This document shows, in pieces, positions 35,958-45,326 of a stretch of 64,000 nt of DNA (positions are counted from its first letter, which is position 1; every line of letters starts with the position of its first letter). The notes beneath the pieces are model-generated. The model saw only the letters and a program-made list of their open reading frames with translations, ran no database searches and was not told where the DNA came from. The translations under genes were made by a program, and so were the position numbers. Source of the stretch: Methylomonas sp. UP202 (GTDB lineage Bacteria; Pseudomonadota; Gammaproteobacteria; Methylococcales; Methylomonadaceae). The DNA is taken from NCBI RefSeq assembly GCF_029910655.1, contig NZ_CP123897.1:3523547-3587546 (forward strand), in the 5' to 3' direction.

Positions 35958-37409
35958 ATGACCAAGCCATCGCGCATCCCCACTTCACTTTCATTCGCTA
36001 TCCTGGCCGCGGGCCTGGGACTGTTGTTCCCACTGGGTACTAGCGCCTTTCTGTTGAATGGCGAGGACTTCCAGCTTGATCTGACCACTCTCGCCTCCTT
36101 GCACCGGCTCCACCCCGAACTGTGGGTCATCTGGGGCGCTCCGCTGGTTCTGGGACTAGCCGGCTATCTGCTGGGCCGTCAAAACGAAACACTGCAACAA
36201 AAAATGCGCAGTTTGGAGCGGCAAACCAGCCAACTGAACACAATTCTGGATACCGCGCCCAGCGCGATCATCACCATCGATCAAACCGGAGCGATCCGAA
36301 GTTTCAATCGCGGCGCGGAACGCATTTTCGGTTACTCCGCCGGACAAATGGTGGGCGAAAACGTCAAACGGCTGATGCCGGCCGACATTGCAAGCCGACA
36401 CGACGGTTATTTGGCGCAATATATCGCGACGCGGGAAAGCAGCGCCATGAACCAGCGCCGCGAGTTCCAGGGTCGCCGTGCCTCCGGCGAAATTTTTGCG
36501 GTGCAATTGCACATCAGCCCCATCGAAATCGACGGCGAGACGCTGTTTTGCGGCATCCTCGACGACGTCAGCGAAACCAAGGCGCTGCAAACCCAACTGA
36601 CCCAAGCTCAAAAACTGGAAGCCATCGGCCAACTGGCGTCCGGCGTGGCTCACGAAATCAACACGCCGATTCAATATATCGGCGACAACCTGGCCGCGTT
36701 GCAAAACTACTTCGCCGACCTGAGTGCCTGGCAGTCGGCGGTTTACCAACAAGCCGACCCGGCCTCGAAAACCCGGCTAGACGATCTCGGCGAGCAATTC
36801 GATCTGGCCTATATTCTGGACGACAGTCCCAAAGCCATCGGCCAAGCGCTGGAAGGCGTGACCAGGGTCGCCGAAATCGTCAAGGCCATGAAGACTTTTT
36901 CGCACGTCGAACCCAACCAATCCCGGCAAGCGGTCAACCTGAACGACACCGTCGCCGGCGCGATCACGATCAGCCGCAACGCCTGCAAATACATTGCCGA
37001 CGTCGAAACCGATCTCGCCGCCGATTTGCCTGCCGTGCCCTGCTACGCCAACGAACTCAGCCAGGTCCTGCTCAATCTGATCATCAACGCCGCCCATGCC
37101 ATCGAAGAAAAAGGCGGCGAACGCGGCGTGATCCAGATTGCCACCCGCAAGCTCGGCGATATGGCGGAAATCCGCATCCGCGACAATGGCGCGGGCATTC
37201 CGGCCGAGATTCGGGAGAAAGTCTTCAACCTGTTTTTCACGACCAAACCGGTCGGCAAGGGCACCGGCCAGGGGCTGAGCCTGGCCCACAACATTATCGT
37301 GGAGCGACACCGAGGCAGACTATACTTCGAATCCGAGGCGGGACTCGGCACCACCTTCCACGTACTGTTGCCGCTCGACCTGCAGGCACCGGTTACCGAA
37401 AATGACTAA
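35958..37409 (+). CDS. PAS sensor histidine kinase
   Basis: A 483-residue membrane kinase. Two membrane segments (about 12-33 and 55-72) bracket a short periplasmic loop. A PAS domain (about 92-205, with LDTAPSAIITIDQTGAIRSF and a GEIFAVQLHISPI end) is followed by a HisKA-like helix with phospho-acceptor His232 in GVAHEINTPIQYI and an insert that lengthens the dimerisation region. The ATPase domain has N-box LLNLIINAAHAIEE, G1 DNGAGIP, F-box FFTTKP and G2 GTGQGLSLAHNI. It overlaps the following response regulator by 8 bp, so the two are cognate. Confidence 0.9.
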   Translation: MTKPSRIPTSLSFAILAAGLGLLFPLGTSAFLLNGEDFQLDLTTLASLHRLHPELWVIWGAPLVLGLAGYLLGRQNETLQQKMRSLERQTSQLNTILDTAPSAIITIDQTGAIRSFNRGAERIFGYSAGQMVGENVKRLMPADIASRHDGYLAQYIATRESSAMNQRREFQGRRASGEIFAVQLHISPIEIDGETLFCGILDDVSETKALQTQLTQAQKLEAIGQLASGVAHEINTPIQYIGDNLAALQNYFADLSAWQSAVYQQADPASKTRLDDLGEQFDLAYILDDSPKAIGQALEGVTRVAEIVKAMKTFSHVEPNQSRQAVNLNDTVAGAITISRNACKYIADVETDLAADLPAVPCYANELSQVLLNLIINAAHAIEEKGGERGVIQIATRKLGDMAEIRIRDNGAGIPAEIREKVFNLFFTTKPVGKGTGQGLSLAHNIIVERHRGRLYFESEAGLGTTFHVLLPLDLQAPVTEND

Positions 37410-38628
37410 GAAGCACATACTGTTTGTCGACGACCAGGAATTGGTTATTCAAGGCATACAACGCCAATTGCGGCCCTACCGCGAGCAATGGCGGCTGTAT
37501 TTCGCGACGAGCGGCGCGCAAGCCCTAGCCATCATGGCGGCTGAGAAAATCGACTTGGTGGTCAGCGATATGATGATGCCGGGGATGCACGGCTACGAAT
37601 TGCTGAAGACCGTCGCCGAGCGCTATCCCGGCGTGGTTAGAATCATGTTGAGCGGCTACACCGACGAAAACAACCTAAAACAGAGCCTGGAAGTCGCCCA
37701 CCAGTATTTGAGCAAGCCTTGCAGCGCCGAAACCTTGCGGGAAGCGCTGAGCCAAATCTTCAAAATCCAAGATTGCATCAACGATCCGCTGATCGCCGGC
37801 ACCCTCGGGGATGCCAACGCCCTGCCCAGCCTGCCCGCGATCTACCGGGAGTTGAACGCGGCGATCGCCGACGAAAACACCACCACCAAGGACATCGCCG
37901 ACATTTTCGCCCGCGACATGGTGCTGTCGGCCCGCTTGCTGCAACTGATCAACTCGCCCTATTTCGGACTGAACCGGGTGGTCTCCAGCCTGACCGACGC
38001 CATCAACCTGATCGGCATCAAGCGCCTGAACAATCTGGTCTTGTCGGTACATGTGAAGACTGCGTTTCCGATCGCCAGTCCGGAATTGGAGCGAAAAATG
38101 GAATATTTGTGGCAAAACGCCGGCCGGGTCGGCGAGTTGGCACGCCTGATCGCGCTAGCCGAACATCAGCGGGAAGACCGTCCGGACCAAGCCTACCTGG
38201 GCGGCTTGCTGCACAATATGGGCTTGCTGCTTTTTCTGTCGCGCGGCGGCGGCAAAACTCTGGAATTGTTGGCGCGCGCCAAACGCCACGAGCAACCGAT
38301 AACGGCCTTGGAAACCGAGATTTTCGGCTTCAATCGCTGTCAGGCGGCGGCCTATGTGTTGAGCCTGTGGAAAATCCCGCCGCGCATCATCGAAGCGATT
38401 TTGTTGCATTACACCCCCAACGAGACCGATTACGACGGCGTCAACGCATTAACCGCCGTTCACGTCGCCGCTTGCCTGTTGCAGCCGGCGAATCCGAACG
38501 ACTACAGCCATTTGTTCGAAATGCAATTGGACGAAGCCTATCTGCGGCGTTTGGGCAAATGGGAACGTCTTGCGGAATGGCGGGCGTTGGCGGAAAAAGT
38601 CGCGGAACAAGCCGGAGGCAGCCGATGA
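37402..38628 (+). CDS. Response regulator with HDOD output domain
   Basis: A 408-residue protein: receiver domain (1-125, phospho-acceptor Asp56 in LVVSDMMMPG, conserved Lys in LSKPC), then an HDOD domain (about 140-340, SLPAIYRELNAAIADENTTT and ARLLQLINSPYFGLNRVVSS, with GGLLHNMGLLLF). HDOD domains are non-catalytic relatives of HD phosphohydrolases and usually act in signalling. The start codon overlaps the end of the kinase gene, and its own TGA overlaps the ATG of the next regulator. No DNA-binding domain. Confidence 0.9.
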   Translation: MTKKHILFVDDQELVIQGIQRQLRPYREQWRLYFATSGAQALAIMAAEKIDLVVSDMMMPGMHGYELLKTVAERYPGVVRIMLSGYTDENNLKQSLEVAHQYLSKPCSAETLREALSQIFKIQDCINDPLIAGTLGDANALPSLPAIYRELNAAIADENTTTKDIADIFARDMVLSARLLQLINSPYFGLNRVVSSLTDAINLIGIKRLNNLVLSVHVKTAFPIASPELERKMEYLWQNAGRVGELARLIALAEHQREDRPDQAYLGGLLHNMGLLLFLSRGGGKTLELLARAKRHEQPITALETEIFGFNRCQAAAYVLSLWKIPPRIIEAILLHYTPNETDYDGVNALTAVHVAACLLQPANPNDYSHLFEMQLDEAYLRRLGKWERLAEWRALAEKVAEQAGGSR

Positions 38629-40271
38629 CCTTACCCAGCAATCCGACCGCCGAGCCGGCCGCCTTACCCGAGATCAGCCGGAAAATCCTGTTCGTCGACG
38701 ACGAAATCCTGCTGTTGGAGGGCATCAAGCGCCAATTGCGCCGCGATTTCGACCTGACCGTCGCCGACGGCGGCGCGGCCGGTTTGCGCATCCTGGCCGA
38801 GCGGGGACCGTTCGCGGTGGTGGTGTCCGATTACAACATGCCGGATATGGACGGCATCGCTTTTTTAAATGCGGTGTATCGGCAGTATCCCAATACGGTC
38901 TTGGTCATGTTGACCGGGCGGGCCGAATTGGACATCGCCGTCAACGCGCTACACAGCGCTCATATCGCCCGCTTTTTAAACAAACCCTGTCCGCCGGAAA
39001 TTCTGCGCGAGACCTTGAACGACGGCTTGGAGCAATATCGCCTGAAAATGGCCGAACAAATCCTGCAAAGCCAGTTGCAGCAAGCCAACCATCAACTCGG
39101 CCAACTCAACGCGCACCTCGAAGACTTGGTGGCCAAGAAAACCCGCGCCCTCGCCTTGCAATATCGCTACGTGGCCAACATGACCCGCTTGAACGACTCG
39201 AGAGGCGTGGTATCGGCACTGATCGCCGCGTTGACCGAGCTGATCGGTAGCAATGCGATCGGTTTATGGTTAAGTCCGGGGGCCGATCAACAGTTTCGCT
39301 GCTTCCATCCGCAAAACGGCGAACCGAACCAGTTCGCCGTCGCCGATCTGCCCGAGGGCGCGATTCGCCGCGCGATCGCCGAGAACCGGCGTTGGCAATT
39401 CGGATCGCCGCTGGACGGCGGCGGCATCGCCTGGTTTACCGGCCAGCCGCTGGCCTGTCTGCCGATGGTCAGTTCTCGCGGCGTCATCGGCCTGGTCACC
39501 CTGGCCGGCGACGGACCTTCCCTGACGGCCGACACCTTGTCGACATTGATCGGCATGCTGAACGTCACCGCCACCGCGTTACAGAGCCACTGGCACCGCG
39601 AAGCCTTTATCGAAGCTCAAGACGCCATCATCACCGCGTTGGCTAAACTGTCCGAATACCGCGATCCGGAAACCGGCTCGCACCTATTGCGTCTGAAAAA
39701 ATACTGCGAGCTGATTTGCCGCCACATGAGCCGCACCGAGCGTTATGCCGCCAGCGTGACCGCCGAATTCACTCAGGATCTGGTGCGCTCGTCGCCGCTG
39801 CACGACATCGGCAAGGTCGGCATCCCCGACGCGATTTTGAAAAAGCCCGGCCGGCTGACGCCGGAAGAATTTCAGATCATGAAAACCCACGCGGCGATCG
39901 GCGGCGATACGCTGCGTTCGGTTTACGAGCAATATCCGTCGCAGGGCTTCATAAAATGCGGCATGGACGTCGCCTACGGCCACCACGAGCGCTGGGACGG
40001 CAGCGGCTATCCGCTGGGCTTGCGAGGCGAGGACATTCCGCTGGCCGCCAGAATCCTAGCCTTGGTCGATGTATACGACGCGCTGACCAGCCGCCGGGTT
40101 TACAAAGCACCGATGCCGCGCGGCGAAGCGATGAACTTGATCGTCGAAGGTAACGGCAGCCACTTCGATCCCGACATCGTCGCGGCCTTCCAGGAACTCG
40201 AACCGCAATTTCATCGCATCGCCGAAACTTACGCCGACCACGTCGAGGTACTTGCACCCGACGACCAATAG
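38625..40271 (+). CDS. Response regulator with HD-GYP phosphodiesterase domain
   Basis: A 548-residue protein starting at the ATG at 38625, which overlaps the previous stop (ATGA) and has GGAGG upstream; the same frame is open far upstream but that part is only a shadow. Receiver domain 18-130 (Asp69 in VVSDYNMPDMDG, Lys120 in LNKPC), a coiled coil (about 140-180), a GAF-like region (185-325), then an HD-GYP domain with HDIGK (393-397), HHERWDGSGYPLGLRGEDIP and ALVDVYDALTS. All hallmark residues are present, so active c-di-GMP hydrolysis is expected, controlled by phosphorylation from the upstream kinase. Confidence 0.9.
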   Translation: MTLPSNPTAEPAALPEISRKILFVDDEILLLEGIKRQLRRDFDLTVADGGAAGLRILAERGPFAVVVSDYNMPDMDGIAFLNAVYRQYPNTVLVMLTGRAELDIAVNALHSAHIARFLNKPCPPEILRETLNDGLEQYRLKMAEQILQSQLQQANHQLGQLNAHLEDLVAKKTRALALQYRYVANMTRLNDSRGVVSALIAALTELIGSNAIGLWLSPGADQQFRCFHPQNGEPNQFAVADLPEGAIRRAIAENRRWQFGSPLDGGGIAWFTGQPLACLPMVSSRGVIGLVTLAGDGPSLTADTLSTLIGMLNVTATALQSHWHREAFIEAQDAIITALAKLSEYRDPETGSHLLRLKKYCELICRHMSRTERYAASVTAEFTQDLVRSSPLHDIGKVGIPDAILKKPGRLTPEEFQIMKTHAAIGGDTLRSVYEQYPSQGFIKCGMDVAYGHHERWDGSGYPLGLRGEDIPLAARILALVDVYDALTSRRVYKAPMPRGEAMNLIVEGNGSHFDPDIVAAFQELEPQFHRIAETYADHVEVLAPDDQ

Positions 40272-40316
40272 CGGAGACAATGCCGACAACGCTAGCCACC
40301 GCCTCGAGGAACCGAG

Positions 40317-40775
40317 ATGAACTATTGGTTGATGAAATCCGAACCGGACACTTTCGGCATCGACGACTTGCAACGCAAACCCGAGCAAACCGAGCATTGG
40401 GACGGCGTCCGCAACTATCAGGCCCGCAACATGATGCGCGACGACATGCAGCCGGGCGACCTGGTGTTTTTCTACCATTCCAACTGCGCCGAACCGGGCA
40501 TCGTCGGCATCATGCAGGTCGTCAAGGCCGGCTATCCGGACTTCACCGCCTTCGATCCGGACAATATTCATTTCGACCCGAAAAGCCGTCCGGACAATCC
40601 GACCTGGTTCATGGTGGACGTCAAATTCGTCCGCGAATTGGCGCGTAACATCACCCTCAAGGAGTTGAAGGAAAAGTCCGAACTGGCCGAATTGGCCTTG
40701 CTGCGCCGCGGCAACCGCTTGTCCGTGATGCCGGTCGGCGCCGCGCACTGGGACTTCATCCTCGGCCTGGAATAA
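40317..40775 (+). CDS. EVE-domain protein
   Basis: A 152-residue single-domain protein of the EVE (PUA-like) family related to human thymocyte nuclear protein 1. Characteristic features are the N-terminal NYWLMKSEPDTFGIDDL, then WDGVRNYQARNMMRDDMQPGDLVFFYHS and GIVGIMQVVKAGYPDFTAFD. EVE domains are thought to bind modified bases in DNA or RNA. The ATG has GAGGAA close upstream. It lies 45 bp after the HD-GYP gene and 15 bp before the FliK-like gene. Confidence 0.92.
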   Translation: MNYWLMKSEPDTFGIDDLQRKPEQTEHWDGVRNYQARNMMRDDMQPGDLVFFYHSNCAEPGIVGIMQVVKAGYPDFTAFDPDNIHFDPKSRPDNPTWFMVDVKFVRELARNITLKELKEKSELAELALLRRGNRLSVMPVGAAHWDFILGLE

Positions 40776-40790
40776 CCGGCCGGCCGTGCC

Positions 40791-42569
40791 ATGGCTGACA
40801 TCACGGCATCCGGATCGGCGCCGCCGGCTTACGCCGAACTCCCGGCCCTCGCCGAAGCGGTACGCATCATCCTAAACCTGACGGCTGCCGGCCAAGGGGA
40901 AGTCATGGATATCAACCTGCCGTTGGACGCCCGCTTGCAAGCCAGCTTGAACAAAGTCGCGGAGGACTTTCCCGAACTCAAGCTCAATCAATTGCTGGAA
41001 GCCAAAATCACGCTGGTGGATGGCCCAAATCAGGCTGTGACGGTGACAATCGGCGAGCGCAACCTGCTGTTGCAAAACCCCGCGCGAATGCCGGTCCAAG
41101 TCGGCCAGACCCTGCAACTCCAAGTCGTCAAATTGGCGCCGACCGCCGAACTGCGCCTGGTGGCGGTCAGTCAGCCGAATCGAAACGAATTTTTGCCGGT
41201 AGCCGGCGCTAGCAACGGCGGCGTTTTCAAACTGCCAACCGCGCTGGCGAATTTAGGCGCGGCGACCTCAGCGAACCCCGCCAGCTCGGCGACTTCCTCT
41301 CCCTCCACGACCTTGGCGGCCGGGACCGCCGGGGCGGTGCCCGCCTCTGCTCCGGCGAACTCAAACCCGGCCGCCGGCGTGACGGCGGTCGTGGTCAGGG
41401 CCGAGGCCGGTCGATTGACCTTGCAATTGCTGCCCGCCGCCAACCCGGCATCGCCGATGCCACCATCGCCAACGCCAACGCCACCGCTTTCGCCATCGCC
41501 ATCGTTTTCGCCACCGCTTTCGGGCAATCCGACGGCCAGCCCGCCAAACCCGCGCGCCGATCTGATTACGCTGACCGACAAACAATGGACGTGGTCCCAG
41601 CCGGCCAGCAGCACCGGTAATGCGCCGACCAGCGTCTCCGCGCCGCCCGCGCCGGGTCAGACCGTAACGCTACACATCGTTAAAACCGCCGACGGGCCGA
41701 TGGTCGCGCTATCGCCGCGCGGCGCGGATACCGAAGCCTTGGTCGCCGCCGCTTACAAACAACTGCTACCGATGCAAACCCCGCCGGCCCAGTTCGCCAG
41801 CCATCTGGCACGCGTGGTAACGGCCGACTTCGCCGGCGCGAATGTCGGTGAAACCCTGAAACGCGCCGCGCTCAATCTGCTGGCCGCGATACCGCCCCGC
41901 GCGGCCTTGCTCGAACCCGCGCCGCTACGGCAAGCGATTCGCGGCTCCGGCCTGTTCATGGAAAGCGACTGGTTCGGCAGCCGGCATCCGCCGCCCGATC
42001 AAACGCCGCCGCCCGAGGACTTCAAGTTGAAGTTGAGCAAATTCGTCGCCTTGCTGCAGCGGGAACTGGCCGAACAAACCGCGCTACCCGCCGCCGAGCG
42101 CGAACCGCTCAGCGAAACGCTGCAAAAAGCTCAGGGCGGCCTAGCCAAATTGACGCTCGATCAACTGAATTCGCTACCCAGGGACGACGCGACCAAACAG
42201 GTCTGGTTTCTAGAACTACCCTTCTTCAACACCGACCAAGCCGACAGCCTGCGGCTGTGCATCGAACGCGACCAAACCGGCGGGAGCGAGGAACATAAGG
42301 ACGCCTGGACCGTCAGCATTAGCCTAAGCCCGCCGCTTATTGGTACAATACATTGCAAAATTTCCTGCTACGACGGCAGCGTCAACACCCGCTTCTGGAG
42401 CGAGTCGCCCCGCACCGTCGAGCTGATCGACAGCCGCCTGCCCGAACTCAGGCAACAATTTGAACAAAAAGGATTAACGCCCGGATTTATGGACGCACAA
42501 CAAGGCCGACCCGCCCAGCCCCAACCGCCCGCGTTACCGCCGCAAACGCTGTTAAGCGAAAAAGTTTGA
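40791..42569 (+). CDS. FliK-like flagellar hook-length control domain protein
   Basis: A 592-residue protein with three parts: an N-terminal region ([24 protein letters not shown], then a beta-rich stretch with [14 protein letters not shown]), a Pro/Ser/Ala-rich linker (about 135-290) encoded by hexanucleotide repeats, and a C-terminal Flg_hook-like domain (about 470-565, [20 protein letters not shown], then [16 protein letters not shown] and [15 protein letters not shown]). True FliK measures hook length through such a linker and switches export by its C-terminus. No other flagellar gene lies in the window, so this could be an orphan paralogue. The start is uncertain, having no clear ribosome site. 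Confidence 0.7.
   Translation: MADITASGSAPPAYAELPALAEAVRIILNLTAAGQGEVMDINLPLDARLQASLNKVAEDFPELKLNQLLEAKITLVDGPNQAVTVTIGERNLLLQNPARMPVQVGQTLQLQVVKLAPTAELRLVAVSQPNRNEFLPVAGASNGGVFKLPTALANLGAATSANPASSATSSPSTTLAAGTAGAVPASAPANSNPAAGVTAVVVRAEAGRLTLQLLPAANPASPMPPSPTPTPPLSPSPSFSPPLSGNPTASPPNPRADLITLTDKQWTWSQPASSTGNAPTSVSAPPAPGQTVTLHIVKTADGPMVALSPRGADTEALVAAAYKQLLPMQTPPAQFASHLARVVTADFAGANVGETLKRAALNLLAAIPPRAALLEPAPLRQAIRGSGLFMESDWFGSRHPPPDQTPPPEDFKLKLSKFVALLQRELAEQTALPAAEREPLSETLQKAQGGLAKLTLDQLNSLPRDDATKQVWFLELPFFNTDQADSLRLCIERDQTGGSEEHKDAWTVSISLSPPLIGTIHCKISCYDGSVNTRFWSESPRTVELIDSRLPELRQQFEQKGLTPGFMDAQQGRPAQPQPPALPPQTLLSEKV
41461..41523 (+). repeat. Degenerate hexanucleotide microsatellite in the FliK-like gene
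   Basis: Imperfect tandem units of the type CCATCG/CCAACG/CCACCG, interrupted by CTTTCG and GTTTTCG, encoding alternating Pro-Ser and Pro-Thr residues. Unit length is a multiple of three, so slippage would change linker length without breaking the frame. Confidence 0.65.
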
Positions 42570-42696
42570 ACGCCCCGATGAAACCATTCCCGGCCACCCC
42601 TTCGCGCCGCGCGCCGACCGATTTCCGACCAGCCATCGGTCGCGCGCAAGCGTTGCGCCCGAACCCCTATTCGAATACCCGACGGAGAATCACCGC

Positions 42697-43713
42697 ATGA
42701 CCAACCAAGTCACCCTGACCCAGTTCATCATCGAACAGCAGCGCGGACTGCCGGAGGCCTCGGGTACCTTCACGCTATTGCTGAACAACATCGTCACCGC
42801 CTGCAAGCAAATCTCGCACCGGGTTAACTGCGGCGCGTTGATCGGCGTGTTGGGCAGCGCGGAATCGGAAAACGTCCAGGGCGAAGTCCAAAAAAAGCTG
42901 GACATCATCACCAACGACATCATGGTCCGGGCGCTGGACTGGAGCGGTTCGCTGGGCGGCATGGCTTCCGAGGAAATCAACGACCCTATCCAGATTCCCA
43001 AGCAATATCCCAAGGGCAAATACCTGGTGTTGTTCGATCCGCTGGACGGCTCGTCCAACATCGACATCAATCTGACCGTCGGTACCATCTTCTCCATCCT
43101 GCGCTGCCGGGAAGGCGTCGAGCCGGAACCCGAGGATTTTCTGCGCAAGGGTAGCGAACAAGTCTGCGCCGGCTTTGTGCTGTACGGCCCCTCGACGATG
43201 CTGGTGCTGACCACCGGCAACGGCGTCAACGGCTTTACCTTGGACCAGGACGTCGGCGAATTCATCCTGACCCACTGCAACATGAAGATACCCGAAGACG
43301 CCAGCGAATTCGCGATCAACATGTCCAACCAGCGTTTCTGGGAAGCCCCGATCAAACGCTATGTGGACGAATGCGTCGCCGGCTCCGACGGCCCGCGCGA
43401 GCGCGACTTCAACATGCGCTGGGTGGCGTCGCTGGTCGCCGAGGTGTACCGGATTTTGAATCGCGGCGGCGTGTTCATGTACCCGTTCGACCTGCGCGAT
43501 CCGGCCAAGCCCGGCAAGCTGCGCCTGCTGTACGAAGCCAACCCGATGGCCTTCATCATCGAGCAGGCCGGCGGAGCCTGCAGCACCGGCCGGGAACGGG
43601 TACTGGACGTCAAGCCCACCAGCATCCATCAACGGGTGCCGTTGATCCTGGGCTCGAAAAACGAGGTGGAACGCATCGTCGGCTACCACCGGGACACGGA
43701 CGGAGCAGCCTAA
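42697..43713 (+). CDS. fbp: Class 1 fructose-1,6-bisphosphatase
   Basis: A 338-residue enzyme that hydrolyses fructose 1,6-bisphosphate to fructose 6-phosphate, in gluconeogenesis and in sugar-phosphate cycles. The metal-binding signature [11 protein letters not shown] is at residues 113-123, with MASEEINDP before it and the C-terminal [19 protein letters not shown]. Length is usual for bacterial class 1 enzymes. In a ribulose-monophosphate methanotroph it would help regenerate the C1 acceptor (inference). Its stop codon overlaps the start of an FNR-type regulator gene (TAATG). Confidence 0.95.
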   Translation: MTNQVTLTQFIIEQQRGLPEASGTFTLLLNNIVTACKQISHRVNCGALIGVLGSAESENVQGEVQKKLDIITNDIMVRALDWSGSLGGMASEEINDPIQIPKQYPKGKYLVLFDPLDGSSNIDINLTVGTIFSILRCREGVEPEPEDFLRKGSEQVCAGFVLYGPSTMLVLTTGNGVNGFTLDQDVGEFILTHCNMKIPEDASEFAINMSNQRFWEAPIKRYVDECVAGSDGPRERDFNMRWVASLVAEVYRILNRGGVFMYPFDLRDPAKPGKLRLLYEANPMAFIIEQAGGACSTGRERVLDVKPTSIHQRVPLILGSKNEVERIVGYHRDTDGAA

Positions 43714-44468
43714 TGAACAACCTGCAACATTGCGACTCGGCCGGCGGCGACGCCAAGGTCGTCGCCCTTAACAAGCAAGTCAGTTGCGCCAATTGCAGCC
43801 TGGACAACATTTGCCTGCCGCGCGGCTTGTCGCAATCCGAGATCGCCAACATCAGCCAAGTCATCCGCGCCCGCAAAACCCTGCAACGCGGCGATTTCAT
43901 CTACCGCGAGGGCGATAATTTTCGCGGCATTCTGGCGATCAAGTCCGGCAGCGCCAAACTGGTCGCCAACGACAACCACGGCAACGAACACATTCTGAAC
44001 ATCCTGCTGCCCGGCGAACTGCTCGGCTTCGACGGCCTGTCCGGCGCCAAGCACGGCTGCGCGGCGATCGCGCTGGAAACCATGAGTTTCTGCATCCTGC
44101 CGGCCGACAGCATGGAAGAATTGTTCCAAAACGTACCCAGCCTGACCCGCGAACTGTTCCGCCATACCGGCGAAAAAATGATAGAGGACAAAAACCAACT
44201 GGTGCTCAGCAAGCGCCCGGCCGAGGAAAGGCTGGCTTATTTCCTGATCAGCCTGTCCGAGCGCCTGAAGCGGCGCGGCTTCTCATCGTCCGAATTCAAA
44301 TTGTCGCTGACCCGCCAGGAAGTCGGCAACCACCTGGGTCTGGCGCTGGAAACGGTCAGCCGGATGCTGAAAAAATTTCAGGACGACGATCTGATCAGCG
44401 TGCAAAACCGCTTCATCGCCATCAAAAACCCGACCGCGCTGCGCAAACTGCTGCAATCGACCGATTGA
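43713..44468 (+). CDS. fnr: FNR-type oxygen-responsive Crp-family regulator
   Basis: A 251-residue regulator starting at the ATG overlapping the fbp stop; the longer frame upstream is antisense-like shadow of fbp. N-terminal cysteines Cys25, Cys28 and Cys34 (CANCSLDNIC) plus Cys127 (LETMSFCILP) match the four [4Fe-4S] ligands of E. coli FNR (Cys20, 23, 29, 122). A cyclic-nucleotide-binding-like fold and a helix-turn-helix follow (LTRQEVGNHLGLALETVSRMLKKF); the recognition helix carries Glu, Ser and Arg as in FNR, so a TTGAT-N4-ATCAA-type site is expected. It probably controls the shift to low oxygen. Confidence 0.9.
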   Translation: MNNLQHCDSAGGDAKVVALNKQVSCANCSLDNICLPRGLSQSEIANISQVIRARKTLQRGDFIYREGDNFRGILAIKSGSAKLVANDNHGNEHILNILLPGELLGFDGLSGAKHGCAAIALETMSFCILPADSMEELFQNVPSLTRELFRHTGEKMIEDKNQLVLSKRPAEERLAYFLISLSERLKRRGFSSSEFKLSLTRQEVGNHLGLALETVSRMLKKFQDDDLISVQNRFIAIKNPTALRKLLQSTD

Positions 44469-44561
44469 ACGACCGCTTGGCCGCGCCCGGCCTCCGGATC
44501 GCAATCCCGGCATTTTAGACTTTCAGCAGGCACGGATTCGCTTAAACGGTCCGAAACGGTC

Positions 44562-45326
44562 TCAGTTTTTGATGCCGACGCCTTTGTGCAGCAACCACAA
44601 ACTCAGGCCTATCAGCAGCGCGATGACGCCGGCCGTCATTTCGAAGGCCAGCAGGATGGGAACGTCGCTGACACCTATCATGCCGTAGCGGAAGGCGTTG
44701 ATCATGTACAGGATCGGATTGGCCCGAGCCACCTGTTGCCAGACCTCGGGTAACATCGCCACCGAATAGAACACGCCGCCCAGGTAGCTGAGCGGCGTCA
44801 GTACGAAGTTGGGGATGATCGAGATGTCGTCGAAACTGTCGGCGAACACCGCATTGATGAAGCCGGCCAGCGCGAACAAGGTCGCGGTCAACACGAACAC
44901 CACGCAAACCAGGTCCCAATGCAGCACTTGGATCTTGGTAAACAGCATCGAAATCCCCGCCACCACCAAGCCGACCAACACGCCGCGGGCGATGCCGCCG
45001 CACACGTAGCCGGCCAAAATTACGTAATTCGGCACCGGCGCCACCAGCAATTCCTCGATATGGTGTTGAAACTTGGTCGAATAAAACGACGACACCACGT
45101 TGGAATAGGAATGGCTGATCACCGACATCAAAATAATGCCCGGTACGATGTAATCCATGTAGCTGACGCCGTGCACCAAGCCGATGCGCTCGCCGATCAG
45201 CTTGCCGAAGATCAAAAAGTACAATGCGGTCGTGATCGCCGGCGGCAACAAGGTTTGCGGCCAGATGCGAGTGAAGCGGCGAATCTCCTTGCCCAGGATC
45301 GTCCAAAACGCGACGGAGTACCTCAT
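44562..45326 (-). CDS. yadH: ABC-2 type transporter permease, YadH-like
   Basis: A 254-residue inner-membrane protein with six hydrophobic segments (for example LLPPAITTALYFLIFGKLIG, YIVPGIILMSVISHSYSNVV, LVCVVFVLTATLFALAGF). The ABC-2 signature region NFVLTPLSYLGGVFYSVAML followed by NPILYMINAFRYGMIG is characteristic of the YadH/NodJ group of exporters. Its ATG overlaps the stop of the ATPase gene, so both are made from one message. Exported substrate unknown. Confidence 0.88.
   Translation of the reverse strand: MRYSVAFWTILGKEIRRFTRIWPQTLLPPAITTALYFLIFGKLIGERIGLVHGVSYMDYIVPGIILMSVISHSYSNVVSSFYSTKFQHHIEELLVAPVPNYVILAGYVCGGIARGVLVGLVVAGISMLFTKIQVLHWDLVCVVFVLTATLFALAGFINAVFADSFDDISIIPNFVLTPLSYLGGVFYSVAMLPEVWQQVARANPILYMINAFRYGMIGVSDVPILLAFEMTAGVIALLIGLSLWLLHKGVGIKN

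Noticed and set aside
37719-38624. A 302-codon upstream extension in frame with the HD-GYP regulator
   Set aside because: It runs across the HDOD gene in a different frame and is Arg/Pro-rich. The ATG at 38625 has GGAGG and gives a normal receiver-domain start.
41440-41530. Possible CRISPR or minisatellite array
   Set aside because: The repeats are short, in frame, and encode a Pro-Ser/Thr linker. There are no spacers.
42578-42700. A 40-codon frame ending in ATGA overlap with fbp
   Set aside because: The overlap is suggestive, but there is no ribosome site and the translation is Arg/Pro-rich like random GC-rich sequence. Kept out for lack of support.
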